The notes: a model not told the origin generated them from the sequence alone. A stretch of DNA of 64,000 nt from Candidatus Nitrosopumilus sp. (GCA_029864335.1 JAOTTS010000003.1:1-64000); one strand, 5' to 3'; numbered from the stretch's first letter, positions 31,427 to 41,841 are shown. Translations and numbers: made by a program.

Positions 31427-31888
31427 ATGGAACAGTCCGAACTTATGGTTCGACGAATCAAAGAAGGCACTGTAATTGATCATATTGATGGTGGTAAGGG
31501 CCTTCAGGTGCTCAGTGCATTAAGAATTGATGGTAGAGATGGTGAATTAATTACTATAGCACTAAATGTGCCAAGTGGCAAATTTAAGAAAAAAGATATC
31601 ATAAAAATTGAAAATAAATTCCTAAAGGATGATGATACAAACAAGCTTGCAGTAATTGCACCAAAAGCAACTATCAACATGATAAAGGATTTCAAGCTTG
31701 TAGAGAAAAGAAGAGTTTCACTTCCAAATGAGATTGATAGGATATTTCGTTGCTCAAATCCTGACTGCATTACAAACAGTACAGAACATATTGAATCCAT
31801 AATGGATGTAATTGACAAAGAAGGAAGAGTACTCAAATGTAGATACTGTGCAAGAGTTTTAGATGTAAATAAGCTAAAATACAATTAA
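31427..31888 (+). CDS. pyrI: Aspartate carbamoyltransferase regulatory subunit
   Basis: 153 aa from the ATG at 31427. The allosteric domain (VIDHIDGGKGLQVLSAL) binds nucleotide effectors, and the C-terminal zinc domain has CSNPDC...CRYC, the four cysteines that link to the catalytic trimer. Other starts are possible: GTG 31406 or ATG 31445, the latter giving the more usual MVRRIKEGTVIDHI. A TATA-like ATAATATATA lies at 31391-31400. Confidence 0.93.
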   Translation: MEQSELMVRRIKEGTVIDHIDGGKGLQVLSALRIDGRDGELITIALNVPSGKFKKKDIIKIENKFLKDDDTNKLAVIAPKATINMIKDFKLVEKRRVSLPNEIDRIFRCSNPDCITNSTEHIESIMDVIDKEGRVLKCRYCARVLDVNKLKYN

Positions 31889-31925
31889 TTAAAAAATTTA
31901 AAAATTTGAAAAAGATGTTGTAGGA

Positions 31926-32231
31926 CTATTGTCCTAAGATGATAAACATCATAACTATACCGTAGATTGCGATTGATTCGACCATACCTACGAAGATGAA
32001 CACCTTAGATTGTAAAGCTGGGTTCTCACTAATGACTGCAAGACCTGCTGCACCTACTTGGCCAAGACCTATTCCTGCTCCACCTGCTGCAATACCAAAT
32101 GCTAAACCAGCACCGAGGAGTTTCATAGAGTCGCCACTAGACGCACCATCTTCTTGAGCAAATGCAACTCCAGTTGATCCTAGAATTGAAATTGCTGATG
32201 CTGCCAAAAGTAACATGACGATAGTTTTCAT
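31926..32231 (-). CDS. atpK: A-type ATP synthase proteolipid subunit K (c)
   Basis: 101 aa. A signal-peptide-like N terminus (to FAQEDG) precedes a two-helix hairpin: LLGAGLAFGIAAGGAGIGLG and VFIFVGMVESIAIYGIVMMF, with the ion-carrying glutamate in GMVES. Subunit K forms the rotor ring that carries H+ or Na+. It is last in the K-43aa-D-B-A-E cluster and has its own TATA box, which would help raise copy number of this multi-copy subunit. Confidence 0.95.
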   Translation of the reverse strand: MKTIVMLLLAASAISILGSTGVAFAQEDGASSGDSMKLLGAGLAFGIAAGGAGIGLGQVGAAGLAVISENPALQSKVFIFVGMVESIAIYGIVMMFIILGQ

Positions 32232-32255
32232 TTATGTTGTGGCTCCTTTAGGTCC

Positions 32256-32265
32256 ATATTTAAAT
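32256..32265 (-). promoter_or_regulatory. TATA box of atpK
   Basis: On the minus strand ATTTAAATAT, centred about 29 nt before the atpK ATG. An AAAGGAG sequence at about 32243-32249 lies between it and the start. Confidence 0.55.
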
Positions 32266-32283
32266 CATGATGAGGTAATTGAC

Positions 32284-32415
32284 TCAAATTCGATCTAATG
32301 CTTTCTTTTTGGAAGAGTTCAGATCGTCTTTAATAGATGTTACAAATTTATCATAATCTGCGTCTAATTCCTTTTTTGAATTTTCAAGTAATTTTTTAAT
32401 TTCTTCTTTTGCCAT
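32284..32415 (-). CDS. 43-aa coiled-coil protein inside the ATP synthase cluster
   Basis: Starts MAKEEIKKLLENSKKELDAD and ends KKKALDRI. It is almost wholly charged helix, in keeping with a short coiled coil. The ATG overlaps the atpD stop codon (TAATG), so translation is coupled. Position next to subunits D and K suggests a small peripheral-stalk or assembly factor; archaeal ATPases have a coiled-coil H subunit but it is normally about twice this length. Identity is inference. Confidence 0.75.
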   Translation of the reverse strand: MAKEEIKKLLENSKKELDADYDKFVTSIKDDLNSSKKKALDRI

Positions 32416-33047
32416 TATTTTCTACTTTCCATCTTTGCCTTTACTTTTTTTAACTTTGCGAATTCTTCTCTTTCTCTTTCCTCAAGAGTAGATAGAATAA
32501 ATCGAATATTTTCTTTATATTGAGGAATAATTACATTTTCAAGTGCATTTAGCAATTTTTGTGTCTTTTCTAATGCTTTGGCAAGACTAAAAATGGAATT
32601 TTCATATTCTGCAGCTTTGCAAATTTTTGGCATCAATTCTTTGATTTGTTTTGCTGCTCTATCAATTGATGAGTTTGTATCTGCAAATCCATAAGGCATT
32701 GATTTTGTATCTTTTTCAGTAACTGTAAGTGCAGGAATTTTTACATCAACAACTCTTCTAACATGAAGTTCTACTTCCATTACCGGTGGTGTTGATTCTG
32801 CAACAGAATCAACAGTGTTAGTACCTAATGCTAGATATGCTTCGTTAACTGATTTGTAAATATCTTGCAATGGTTCCCAAATTCCACCTCTAGCTTTTGA
32901 TGCTTCTTGAATCATTTCTTCAATATTTTTTAAGAGAACTTTACGTTTATCATCTAAAATTTGCTGAACCATTACAGCAATTTGAGTCGATTTTTTATAT
33001 TTGAAAAGTTCAATTTTTGTTGCTGCAACGTTTTGTCCAAATGACAT
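32415..33047 (-). CDS. atpD: A-type ATP synthase subunit D
   Basis: 210 aa forming the central-stalk coiled coil. The N-terminal helix (KIELFKYKKSTQIAVMVQQILDDKRKVLLK) and C-terminal helix (ALENVIIPQYKENIRFILSTLEEREREEFAKLK) are the family signature. It turns inside the A3B3 head and couples ATP formation to the rotor. It starts 3 nt after the atpB stop. Confidence 0.95.
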   Translation of the reverse strand: MSFGQNVAATKIELFKYKKSTQIAVMVQQILDDKRKVLLKNIEEMIQEASKARGGIWEPLQDIYKSVNEAYLALGTNTVDSVAESTPPVMEVELHVRRVVDVKIPALTVTEKDTKSMPYGFADTNSSIDRAAKQIKELMPKICKAAEYENSIFSLAKALEKTQKLLNALENVIIPQYKENIRFILSTLEEREREEFAKLKKVKAKMESRK

Positions 33048-33050
33048 TAG

Positions 33051-34436
33051 TTACTCTTCCTTGTAATACTGCTCTACGTACTTGTCTTTGATTTTAGTAA
33101 TCTCATTCTTTGGTAATTTTGATACAATCTTCCATAGAAGAGTAAGTGTTTCTTCAATGGTTCTATTTTCATCAGTTGCTTGTGTAAGAAATTCTTTTTC
33201 AAAGGTATCACCTACATCCATGTATTTGAGGTCAATTTCAGTTAGTCCTGCTTTACCTACAATACCTGCTAATGCTCTTACTTCTTGTGATCGAGAATAT
33301 GCATCATAAACTTGGTTAGCAACTTCACTATGATCGGCTCTAGTACTTCCTTCACCAATTCCGTCTTTCATCAGTCTACTAAGACTCATCAAAATATTGA
33401 TTGGTGGATAAACTCCTTGTCTGAACAAATCTCTTCCAACTACTATTTGTCCCTCAGTAATGTAACCAGTAAGGTCAGGAATTGGGTGAGTAATATCATC
33501 AGATGGCATTGATAAAATTGGAACTTGCGTAACGCTTCCTTTTCTTCCATTAAGTTTGCCTGCTCTTTCATAAAGTGTTGAAAGGTCAGTGTAAAGATAA
33601 CCAGGGTATCCTTTTCTTCCAGGAACTTCTTCTCTTGCTGCACTAATTTCTCTTAATGCCTCTGCATAGTTTGTCATGTCAGTGATTACAACTAGAACGT
33701 GCATTCCTAATTCAAATGCCAAATATTCTGCTACTGTTAATGCTACACGAGGAGTAATGATTCTCTCAATTGCAGGATCATCTGCTGTATTTAGAAATAG
33801 AACACTTCTCTTTAGTGCTCCAGATTCTTCAAGACTTCGTCTAAAGTATTCTGCTTCACTGTATTGTACACCAATTGCTGCAAAAACTACAGCAAAGTCA
33901 TCAGTTGTACCAACAACACTTGCTTGTCTTGCGATTTGTGCTGCCAAAAGATTGTGAGACATACCAGAACCTGAAAAGATTGGAAGTTTTTGTCCTCTAA
34001 CTAGAGTCATCAATCCATCAATTACAGATACACCAGTTTGAATGAAATCCTTTGGATATTCACGTTGTTCTGGATTCATTGGTTCACCATTAATGTCAAT
34101 AAATTTATCAGCAATTGGATCTGGTAGTCCATCTTTTGGTCTGCCTAATCCGTCAAATACTCTACCTAGTACCTCTTTTGACACTGCCATTTCCATAACT
34201 TTACCTACAAATTTTGCTTTAGTTCCAGAAATTGATAATCCTGTTGTTCCCTCAAAGACTTGAACAATTGCTTTACCGTTTCCTACTTCGAGAACTTTAC
34301 CAAGTCTTCTCTCACCTTCAGTAGTTTCAATTTCAACTAGTTCATCAAATGCTGCATTTTCAACATCATCTACAACAACTAGAGGGCCTTTGATTTCTGC
34401 AATCTTACTGTATTGAACTCCGCCTTCTGTTGTCAA
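33051..34436 (-). CDS. atpB: A-type ATP synthase subunit B (non-catalytic)
   Basis: 461 aa. The nucleotide-binding region reads [20 protein letters not shown], where a normal P-loop GxGKT is missing, as expected for the regulatory B subunit. [22 protein letters not shown] and [12 protein letters not shown] are also typical. It alternates with subunit A in the A3B3 head. The start overlaps the atpA stop by 4 bp. Confidence 0.96.
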   Translation of the reverse strand: MTTEGGVQYSKIAEIKGPLVVVDDVENAAFDELVEIETTEGERRLGKVLEVGNGKAIVQVFEGTTGLSISGTKAKFVGKVMEMAVSKEVLGRVFDGLGRPKDGLPDPIADKFIDINGEPMNPEQREYPKDFIQTGVSVIDGLMTLVRGQKLPIFSGSGMSHNLLAAQIARQASVVGTTDDFAVVFAAIGVQYSEAEYFRRSLEESGALKRSVLFLNTADDPAIERIITPRVALTVAEYLAFELGMHVLVVITDMTNYAEALREISAAREEVPGRKGYPGYLYTDLSTLYERAGKLNGRKGSVTQVPILSMPSDDITHPIPDLTGYITEGQIVVGRDLFRQGVYPPINILMSLSRLMKDGIGEGSTRADHSEVANQVYDAYSRSQEVRALAGIVGKAGLTEIDLKYMDVGDTFEKEFLTQATDENRTIEETLTLLWKIVSKLPKNEITKIKDKYVEQYYKEE

Positions 34437-36211
34437 TTTGAAACCTTCACTCCTGTAATTGATTTGAATTGTTCTTGCATATCTTTATCTAATTGATCAA
34501 GTTTTGGCATCTCATCATCCTTGATATCCATTCTTGCTTTGAGTATACTTGATACTACATCTAATCCACGGATGTCAGATAATGATGCACCTTCTTTGAG
34601 TGCTTGTTGTCCTTTGTTGTAAAAGTCAACTAATAATTTCATTAATTTGAATTGTTTTTCTGGACTACAATAAGTATCAACATCATCAAATGAGTTTTGT
34701 TGTAACAAAGCAATCTTTACCATTCTTGCAACTTCAAGAATTAATTTTTCTTCATCAGGTAAGGCTTCAGGACCTAAGAGTCTAACAATTTCTTTTAGTG
34801 TGTCTTCTCTTTGTAAAATACCATAGGTTTCACTTCTAATGTTAAACCAATCTTCACTAATGTTTTCACTCCACCATTTTGCAATATCTGCAAGATATCC
34901 AGAATAACTGTTCATCCAATTAATTGATGGATAGTGTCTGGAGTATGCAAGTTTTGCATCCAAAGCCCAAAATGTTTTGATAAATCTCATTGTGTGTGTT
35001 GTAACTGGTTCTGTAAAGTCACCACCTGAAGGGGATACAGCTCCAATCAAAGTAACTGAGCCGTCACGATCTGGACTTCCAGTTGCTCTAACACGGCCTG
35101 CTCTTTCATAAAATTCTGCTAATCTTGATGCAAGATATGATGGATAACCTTCTTCTGCAGGCATCTCTTCTAATCTACCGCTCATTTCTCTCAATGATTC
35201 AGCCCATCTACTTGTTGAGTCTGCTACAAGTACAACGTCTTTACCCATATCTCTGTAATATTCTGCAATTGTAACACCGGTATAGATACTTGCTTCTCTT
35301 GCTGCTACTGGCATGTTACTAGTATTTGCAACAAGAACAGTTCTATCCATAAGTGGTTTTCCACTACGTGGATCTTTAAGATGTGGGAATTCTACTAATA
35401 CTTCAGTCATTTCATTTCCTCTTTCACCACATCCAATGTAGACTACAACTTGGGAATCTGCCCATTTTGCAATTTGGTGTAATGTAACAGTCTTTCCTGT
35501 TCCAAATGCTCCAGGAATTGAACCAGTTCCTCCTTTTGCAATTGGGAAGAATGTATCAATAACACGTTGACCAGTAAGTAATGGAACAGTAGGATCGTAT
35601 CTCTTATTATAAGGACGTGGTTTTCGTACAGGCCATTTGTGATACATTTTAAGTGGAATGGATTGTCCATCTTTCTCAGTAGTAGCTAGTACAGTTTCTA
35701 AATCATAATCTCCTTCTGATACAAGGTTTGAAAGTTTTCCACCTGCATGATCTGGTGGAACCATAATAGAGTGTTCAATAAGATCAGTTTCTTGAACAGT
35801 ACCGATAATATTTCCTGCAGCAACTTCATCTCCGTTACTTACAGTTGGAACAAAGTGATATTTTTTTGTCATATCTACAGCAGTAGTTGTGATACCCCTT
35901 CCAATGAAGGAACCCGATGCTTTAGATAATTCTCTTAGTGGTCTTTGAATTCCATCATAAAGTTGCCCAATAATTCCTGGACCTAATAATACACTAAGTG
36001 GGTTTCCAGTACCAACAACAGGCTCACCTGGTTTTAATCCACTTGTTGACTCGTAAACTTGAATGAATGCTACATCTCCGGTTAAACGAATTACTTCACC
36101 TACTAATTTTGAATTACCAACAGTTACAGTCTCATACATTTTTGCATCAGACATACCGTCTGCTCTTACAGCTGGGCCACTTACCCAAACAATTCTACCT
36201 TGAGCTGCCAT
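34433..36211 (-). CDS. atpA: A-type ATP synthase subunit A (catalytic)
   Basis: 592 aa. The P-loop is [17 protein letters not shown], the catalytic glutamate is in [16 protein letters not shown], and the bulge domain unique to A-type subunits lies at about residues 110-190. [15 protein letters not shown] is the ATP-binding beta-strand motif. It makes ATP from ADP and phosphate in the head of the complex. No intein is present. Starts 1 nt after the atpE stop. Confidence 0.97.
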   Translation of the reverse strand: MAAQGRIVWVSGPAVRADGMSDAKMYETVTVGNSKLVGEVIRLTGDVAFIQVYESTSGLKPGEPVVGTGNPLSVLLGPGIIGQLYDGIQRPLRELSKASGSFIGRGITTTAVDMTKKYHFVPTVSNGDEVAAGNIIGTVQETDLIEHSIMVPPDHAGGKLSNLVSEGDYDLETVLATTEKDGQSIPLKMYHKWPVRKPRPYNKRYDPTVPLLTGQRVIDTFFPIAKGGTGSIPGAFGTGKTVTLHQIAKWADSQVVVYIGCGERGNEMTEVLVEFPHLKDPRSGKPLMDRTVLVANTSNMPVAAREASIYTGVTIAEYYRDMGKDVVLVADSTSRWAESLREMSGRLEEMPAEEGYPSYLASRLAEFYERAGRVRATGSPDRDGSVTLIGAVSPSGGDFTEPVTTHTMRFIKTFWALDAKLAYSRHYPSINWMNSYSGYLADIAKWWSENISEDWFNIRSETYGILQREDTLKEIVRLLGPEALPDEEKLILEVARMVKIALLQQNSFDDVDTYCSPEKQFKLMKLLVDFYNKGQQALKEGASLSDIRGLDVVSSILKARMDIKDDEMPKLDQLDKDMQEQFKSITGVKVSN

Positions 36212-36212
36212 C

Positions 36213-36812
36213 CTAATTTCCTACTCCGAATTTTGATGCAATGTCTTTCCTTATTAAAGGCTTCAGACGTTCAATTCTGGCATCAATTGTATTATCAAAT
36301 GTCATTGCACCATCTTTTGATTTAACTATAATTCCACCAAGACAATCAATTGTATCAGGAGATAACTCAGCTCCTGAGAATTGAGACAATGTAGATTGTA
36401 CTACATCTTTATCTTTAGCATTTGTAAAAACTGTAATTTCAGAAGTACCTAAGATTTGAGTTGATTCTTCTAACATAGTCTTAATCAAATTTGAATAATC
36501 ACCACTTCTATCAGCATTTGCAATTTGATCGAGTGCTTTTGTAAAGACCTTATCAACTGCCTCTTCTAATAACATAAGTTGTTTATTTCTGGCCTCAATG
36601 TCTGAACTTCCAATTATCTGTTTTTCGATCTTATCTGCCTCTTTTTTGCCATCTGAGATAATTTTATCATATTCACTTTCTAATTTTGGAATAGAATCTT
36701 CTAGTTTTTGCTGAGATTCACTCAGTGCCGATTGAATGTTGGAATGAATATCTTTTTCAGTATTATTTAGGATTTTGTCAATCGTAGTTTCTAATGCCGA
36801 ATTAGATGCCAA
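36213..36812 (-). CDS. atpE: A-type ATP synthase subunit E (peripheral stalk)
   Basis: 199 aa with a long N-terminal helix (residues 1-95) and a C-terminal mixed domain ending [11 protein letters not shown]. It joins the head to the membrane sector. The start appears to be TTG ([10 protein letters not shown]). The next gene, atpI, is divergent with 90 bp between starts, and also begins with TTG. Confidence 0.88.
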   Translation of the reverse strand: MASNSALETTIDKILNNTEKDIHSNIQSALSESQQKLEDSIPKLESEYDKIISDGKKEADKIEKQIIGSSDIEARNKQLMLLEEAVDKVFTKALDQIANADRSGDYSNLIKTMLEESTQILGTSEITVFTNAKDKDVVQSTLSQFSGAELSPDTIDCLGGIIVKSKDGAMTFDNTIDARIERLKPLIRKDIASKFGVGN

Positions 36813-36902
36813 TGGGTGCCGTTAACCCATAATAGATTTTAATGTTTGGGAAGGAAGCAATCAGAAAGATATTAAACTCAATAAAAATACCCAAAATTTA
36901 TC

Positions 36903-39002
36903 TTGGGAACAGCCGATCTAAAACTAGGAACCGTCATTTTGCCTAGAAGTGAGTCTCCTAAAGCGATTTCGAGATTAACTGAGTTTGAGTGGTATCACAA
37001 AATTGATTCTGCTAGTGATTTGGTAACTCCTGAAATTGATGATCTTCTCCTAAAGGCTCAACAAACTTACCAATCAATTGATGATGTTATCAAAGGAATG
37101 GGAATTCCTCTTACTGTAGGAATTATGGAGATATTGTTCAAGGGTACCGTTATTAAGAAAAAAGATTATGAGATTAATGAAATTGAAGAGATGGTAGAGG
37201 AGCTAAGCAAAGAGGCGCCTTCCATTATCGATGAACCAGCAAAGTTGTTAGAAGATGCTGCAAACACTAGACTTTCAATTGAAGAGTACAAGTCACTCAA
37301 AGATACCTTAGAAGTAATCAGAAAGATGAAGATGGACCTTTCAGGATTTGGTTTAATGAAATATTTTTTCACAAATTTGTTTGTCATAAATACCGCTGAT
37401 TTTGATGAGATAAGTCGCTCACTTGAGGGAATCACAATTTACAAGTATGGCTTGGAAAGCAAAGAAAAATCTGCCATTTTAGTAATTTCAGATACTGCAG
37501 ATTCTGAGAAAGTTCTAAAGGTGCTTAGAAGTTTTAATTCAAATACTTTTAAAATTCCAGAGGGTTTTCCACAGATTCCAAGTAAAGCATATGAACTTGC
37601 AGAATCAAAGATCAAAGAATTAACTACAAAACAAGCATCAATTAAAAAAGAATTAGCCGGATTAACAAAGAAAGTAAGACGTGATATTCTATCCCTACAT
37701 GAAAAAGCACTAGTTGCAAAAGACGTACTTGAGACTCTGAGAAAACCTGGTGGAACAAAACACTTTGCAGTAATACAGGGCTTTATTCCAGAAAAAATGG
37801 AAGCAAAATTCACAGAGTCAACAAAACAGTGGATGTCAGTTGTTGAAGATATTTCCGATCCTAAACTAAGAGAAGAAATTCCCACATTATTTGACAATAA
37901 AAAATTCGTTAAAACTTTTGAAGTAATTACAAAAAGTCAAGGTATTCCAAAGGCAGGAGAACCTGATCCAACTCCAATGATTGCTCTAATGTGGCCAATA
38001 TTCTATGGATTGATGTTTGCAGATATGGGTCACGGATTGTTACTTATGGCACTAGGTTTATTGTTCAAGTTCAAAGGACAAGGAGAACTTTCTAGATGGG
38101 GAATGCTCATTGCAATCTCTGGTGCATCAGCTGCTATAGCGGGTGTTGGTGCAGGAGAGGCGTTTGGATATCATCTTGATCATATGGGTCCATTTGAAGG
38201 ATTATTAGAAGAAGGTGGAGCATTACATTCTGTTAGTTGGATAGTCGGTATTCTCAGTGTTGCAGAATTAACATTTGAACAAGTAATCAATATTCTCAAA
38301 GTTTCATTATTCATAGGAATTGTTCATTTAGTTTGGGCAATGACTTTGCGTGTTATCAGATTAATGAAAGAAGGACACAAACTGGTAGTGTTTACTGAAG
38401 CAATTCCAAACATTACACTCTATGGTGGAATTGTAGTTATTATGATGTGTGCTATTGGTTCACAGTATGATGTAATGAACATGTACTCCAAAGTACACAC
38501 AGAAGCAGTTCCTTGGGTAACTATGTTCCTTGGTGATTGGGCAGTAGTTTGGATTATTACAAGAATTGCAGTTGTTATTGTAATTGCATCAATGGTCATC
38601 ATGATGGTTGGAGGTGTAATACATGCAAAGAAGCATCCAGAAGATGGAGCGGATCCTGCAAGTGTCATTATGGAAGTACTCTTAGGAAAAACAGTTGAAA
38701 GTTTAGCTCATACAATCAGTTATGCCCGACTAGGAATTATGTTATTGGTTCATGCGGCTTTGCTGCTGACAGTAAATAATGCATTTGCATCATTAGGTGG
38801 TGCTGCATCAGGTGGAGCAATGGCAATGATTATTGGGGGTAACTTGGGAATTATGATGATTGAAGGATTGATTGTGTATATCCAGTCACTCAGATTGCAC
38901 TTGTATGAATTCTTTACAAAATGGTATGTTGGAGGTTCACAGCCATTTAGACAGATTAGACCAGAATTGATTTACAATCAATTTATCTGGAAGAAAAAAT
39001 AA
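36903..39002 (+). CDS. atpI: A-type ATP synthase subunit I (a)
   Basis: 699 aa: a soluble N-terminal half (residues 1-340) with two coiled coils, then about eight membrane helices. The essential arginine of the ion half-channels is in AHTISYARLGIMLLVHAALL. Motifs PTPMIALMWPIFYGLMFADMGHG and FHDMG-type GHLLLM are standard. It is the stator a subunit. The TTG start (MGTADLKLG) is the only reasonable one; the gene is divergent from the K-E cluster. Confidence 0.93.
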   Translation: MGTADLKLGTVILPRSESPKAISRLTEFEWYHKIDSASDLVTPEIDDLLLKAQQTYQSIDDVIKGMGIPLTVGIMEILFKGTVIKKKDYEINEIEEMVEELSKEAPSIIDEPAKLLEDAANTRLSIEEYKSLKDTLEVIRKMKMDLSGFGLMKYFFTNLFVINTADFDEISRSLEGITIYKYGLESKEKSAILVISDTADSEKVLKVLRSFNSNTFKIPEGFPQIPSKAYELAESKIKELTTKQASIKKELAGLTKKVRRDILSLHEKALVAKDVLETLRKPGGTKHFAVIQGFIPEKMEAKFTESTKQWMSVVEDISDPKLREEIPTLFDNKKFVKTFEVITKSQGIPKAGEPDPTPMIALMWPIFYGLMFADMGHGLLLMALGLLFKFKGQGELSRWGMLIAISGASAAIAGVGAGEAFGYHLDHMGPFEGLLEEGGALHSVSWIVGILSVAELTFEQVINILKVSLFIGIVHLVWAMTLRVIRLMKEGHKLVVFTEAIPNITLYGGIVVIMMCAIGSQYDVMNMYSKVHTEAVPWVTMFLGDWAVVWIITRIAVVIVIASMVIMMVGGVIHAKKHPEDGADPASVIMEVLLGKTVESLAHTISYARLGIMLLVHAALLLTVNNAFASLGGAASGGAMAMIIGGNLGIMMIEGLIVYIQSLRLHLYEFFTKWYVGGSQPFRQIRPELIYNQFIWKKK

Positions 39003-39030
39003 AAATAAATTACTCAGATAAAAAATAAGA

Positions 39031-39234
39031 TTATTCTTCAATCTTAAGTACAGCAGATGGGCATTCTTTGACAACTTTTCTAATTTGATCTTCAGGTGCT
39101 TCATCTTGTATGATAACAAATTTTCCATCTTGTTTTGTAAATACAGAAGGAAGATTTTTGACACATTTGGCTAAATGAATGCAAATGTTCTCATCCCAAA
39201 TTCTTTCATTATTTCTAATTCTAATCCTAGAGAT
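39031..39234 (-). CDS. Divergent single-cluster 4Fe-4S ferredoxin-like protein
   Basis: A minus-strand frame reads RIRIRNNERIWDENICIHLA then KCVKNLPSVF and ends VVKECPSAVLKIEE-stop. The C-x5-C pair and the later CPS match the divergent 4Fe-4S mono-cluster family (Fer4_19 type), which has three visible cysteines plus a His. There is no ATG, GTG or TTG between the upstream stop (39235-39237) and the first cysteine. A TATA-like TCTATAAATC overlaps the upstream end. Translation must begin at a rare codon (ATC or ATT) or the start has been lost. An electron-transfer role is inferred from the family. Confidence 0.65.
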   Translation of the reverse strand: MSRIRIRNNERIWDENICIHLAKCVKNLPSVFTKQDGKFVIIQDEAPEDQIRKVVKECPSAVLKIEE

Positions 39235-39304
39235 TTATAGATTCTAGTAGTTTGTGTGCACCAAATTAAAATAATTATTCAGATTTAACTCCACGTGGAC
39301 GGTA

Positions 39305-40081
39305 TTATTTTTCAACAGGAAGTTCTAGTTTATTTCCCCATTCTCCCCAAGATCCAAGATACACTCGGACATTTTTGAATCCCAGTTTTTTTAAAGCCAG
39401 AAAGGAATTAGCAGCCCTATATGCTCCCTGACAATAAGTGACAATTTCAGAGTTTTTTGGATAATCATACATTTTGGATAATTGCTCATCGTTTTTGAAA
39501 GTCCCATCTTCATTGATATTTTGATTCCAATCAATATTGATTGCATTTGGGATATGACCAGATTGGGCAGCTCGAATAGTACTTCCGTCATATTCTCTAG
39601 TTGAGCGGACATCAAGAATTATGATTTTATCAAGATTATCTTTAATACACTCAAATCCGGAAATTATCTCTGGATTAATTTTTCCTGTAAACTTTGATGG
39701 TTTGAAACCACTAGGTTTTGTTTCAAGTGGAAGATTTTCTTTTTTCCATTTTTTTATTCCGCCATCTAGCATAGATGTATTTTCATGAGAAAAATACATC
39801 AACATCCAAACACCTCTTGCTGCCAGCATTCCAGAAACAGTATCATAAAAGATGACTTTTTTTTTTGATGTTACTCCAAGAAATGAAAGAAGGTTTTGTG
39901 TATGATTATTGAAATTTTCTATTCCTTGTTTTGTTGTATCAATCCAATGAAATGCAAATAAATCCAAATGAACAGCTCCTAGAATATGACCATCAGAATA
40001 TTCTTTGAAAGAACGAGTGTCAGCTATAATGACATTAGGATCATCAAGAATCGAATTAAGATCAGTTGTAGAAATTAGCAT
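39305..40081 (-). CDS. Sulfurtransferase, two-domain rhodanese family
   Basis: 258 aa with two rhodanese domains: the first (residues 1-125) is inactive and the second carries the persulfide cysteine in TYCQGAYRAANSF. DVRSTREYDGSTIRAAQSGH and IPNAINIDW are typical of thiosulfate/3-mercaptopyruvate sulfurtransferases. The CQGAYRA loop differs from both textbook sets (CRKGVT and CGSGVTA), so the donor cannot be named. It lies 73 bp downstream of amt on the same strand. Confidence 0.9.
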   Translation of the reverse strand: MLISTTDLNSILDDPNVIIADTRSFKEYSDGHILGAVHLDLFAFHWIDTTKQGIENFNNHTQNLLSFLGVTSKKKVIFYDTVSGMLAARGVWMLMYFSHENTSMLDGGIKKWKKENLPLETKPSGFKPSKFTGKINPEIISGFECIKDNLDKIIILDVRSTREYDGSTIRAAQSGHIPNAINIDWNQNINEDGTFKNDEQLSKMYDYPKNSEIVTYCQGAYRAANSFLALKKLGFKNVRVYLGSWGEWGNKLELPVEK

Positions 40082-40154
40082 GATTTGGATAAAATGATCA
40101 AATCTAAATTGATTTGGATTGTATAATAAAAAGAAGAAAAGAAAAGGGTTTTTC

Positions 40155-41714
40155 TTATTCGTTTACGTATGCTCTTTCTCCGTGCTGTGCCAAATCGAGA
40201 CCAATCTCCTCTTCTTTTGGAGTGACTCTGATTCCGCCAGGCCAAACAGTATCCATTACTTTGAGGATTATAAAAGTAACACCAAAGGCATAGCCTATTG
40301 ATATTGCAGCACCAATGATGCTGATTGCTTGCTGTTCCATTCCTTCTGCAGTTCCAGTCCATGCACCGATACCATCTCCAGTATCCCAAATGTGTGGACT
40401 AGCCAATGTGCCAGTCAAAATTGCGCCTGTAAGACCACCTATTCCGTGTACTCCCCATACATCTAATGCGTCGTCCCATTTGCGTGCACTCTTGAATGCA
40501 ATTGCTGCATAACAAATTGTACCAGCTGCAATACCGATTATAATCGCAGCCATTGGACCTACCCAACCTGAGGCGGGTGTGATTGCTACTAATCCTGCTA
40601 CAGCACCTGATGCAGCTCCTACAACACTTGGTTTTCCTGTATGTGCCCAAGACATGAGCACCCAAGTAACTGCAGCCATACCAGTTGCTGTATTTGTAAC
40701 AGTCCATGCGCTGACGGTAATGCCGTCTACCATAACTTCGCTTCCTGCGTTGAAGCCAAACCATCCGAACCATAGAATTCCTGCGCCGAGGACTACCATT
40801 GGGATGTTATGTGGCTCCATTGGAACTTTGCCATATCCAAGTCTTCTGCCAAGGACTAGGGCACCTGCCAATGCAGCAAATCCTGAAGTAATGTGTACTA
40901 CAGTACCACCAGCAAAGTCTAATGCATATGATGGAGATAAGTCTGGATCAAGGTCTAGTGAACCTCCTCCTATGTATCCACCTCCCCAGACCCAGTGTGC
41001 TATTGGATCATAAACAAAGGTTCCCCATAAGAGTACGAATATTACTAATGCGCTGAATTTGATTCTGTCAATCAATCCACCAATAATTAGAACTGGTGTA
41101 ATGATTGCAAATGTTGCTTGGAACATTGCAAATAGTTGGTGAGGTACTGTACCTGGCCAACCTTGACTACAAACATCTCCTTCTACCATTGCATTCATCT
41201 GGTAAGCTGCTGACCAAGTGTCTCCACATGGACCTGCTTCTCCTAATGGTGCATATGGTGAAACCATGTTAAATCCTACATAATCAAGATTCCCCATGAA
41301 CATGTTTGCATCAGAATCAATTCCGCCAAATGCTAGTGAGTAACCCCATAGAACCCATTGTACTGACATTAGACCCATTACGATTATGGTCATACCAAGT
41401 ACGTTGACGATGTTCTTTGATCTGGCTAATCCGCCATAAAAGAAACCTACACCTGGGGACATAAAGAGTACTAATGAAGTTGCAGTTAGCATCCATGCTG
41501 TATCTCCTGTATCAATTTTACAAGGTAGCATGCCGCCATCTTCTTCATACCAACATTCGTTTGGGTTTCCAGTGTAAATTCCACTGGTTCCCTTTACATA
41601 TCCGTCCATACCATCTTCAACTTGTTGTGCATATGCCTGTGACATAGCACCAGCTGCTGTGATGGATACTGCGGCTACAAGTAATAGAGCATACTTGTAG
41701 TTTCTAGAATTCAT
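40155..41714 (-). CDS. amt: Ammonium transporter Amt
   Basis: 519 aa. A signal peptide (ending AYA) precedes a long extracellular N-terminal loop with two Cys, then eleven helices. The pore histidine pair is in GGTVVHITSGFAALAG and WGVHGIGGLTGAILTG; FFYGGLARSKN and DPIAHWVWGGG are family motifs. It brings ammonium into the cell for assimilation or sensing and is one of the defining transporters of ammonia-oxidising archaea. A TATA box lies 26 nt upstream of the ATG, which fits a leaderless, strongly used promoter. Confidence 0.97.
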   Translation of the reverse strand: MNSRNYKYALLLVAAVSITAAGAMSQAYAQQVEDGMDGYVKGTSGIYTGNPNECWYEEDGGMLPCKIDTGDTAWMLTATSLVLFMSPGVGFFYGGLARSKNIVNVLGMTIIVMGLMSVQWVLWGYSLAFGGIDSDANMFMGNLDYVGFNMVSPYAPLGEAGPCGDTWSAAYQMNAMVEGDVCSQGWPGTVPHQLFAMFQATFAIITPVLIIGGLIDRIKFSALVIFVLLWGTFVYDPIAHWVWGGGYIGGGSLDLDPDLSPSYALDFAGGTVVHITSGFAALAGALVLGRRLGYGKVPMEPHNIPMVVLGAGILWFGWFGFNAGSEVMVDGITVSAWTVTNTATGMAAVTWVLMSWAHTGKPSVVGAASGAVAGLVAITPASGWVGPMAAIIIGIAAGTICYAAIAFKSARKWDDALDVWGVHGIGGLTGAILTGTLASPHIWDTGDGIGAWTGTAEGMEQQAISIIGAAISIGYAFGVTFIILKVMDTVWPGGIRVTPKEEEIGLDLAQHGERAYVNE

Positions 41715-41735
41715 TAAATTTATCGAAGATGAAAA

Positions 41736-41744
41736 TTATTTAAG
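41736..41744 (-). promoter_or_regulatory. TATA box of amt
   Basis: Minus-strand CTTAAATAA, centred 26 nt before the amt ATG. Confidence 0.55.
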
Positions 41745-41787
41745 GGTTGGAGACTAGAAAGCCTTCAAAAAAGTAAATTATTATATT

Positions 41788-41807
41788 TTAGTATATTTTG
41801 ATACTAA
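41788..41807. promoter_or_regulatory. Inverted repeat between amt and the divergent gene
   Basis: TTAGTAT-attttg-ATACTAA: perfect 7-bp arms around a 6-bp spacer, widened by TATTT/AAATA-like flanks. It sits just upstream of the TATA-like ACATAAAATA of the gene at 41842 and about 45 bp upstream of the amt TATA box. A candidate operator for a dimeric regulator. Confidence 0.5.
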
Positions 41808-41841
41808 CATAAAATATGAAAATTATGTTAAGGGGAAGAAA

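Noticed and set aside
37439-37897. 152-codon minus-strand frame opposite atpI
   Set aside because: Antisense to the well-conserved subunit I coiled-coil region; composition is Ser/Phe-rich shadow sequence.
40075-40773. Long alternative frames within amt
   Set aside because: They are Cys/Trp/Arg-rich out-of-frame readings of Gly- and Ala-rich Amt codons.
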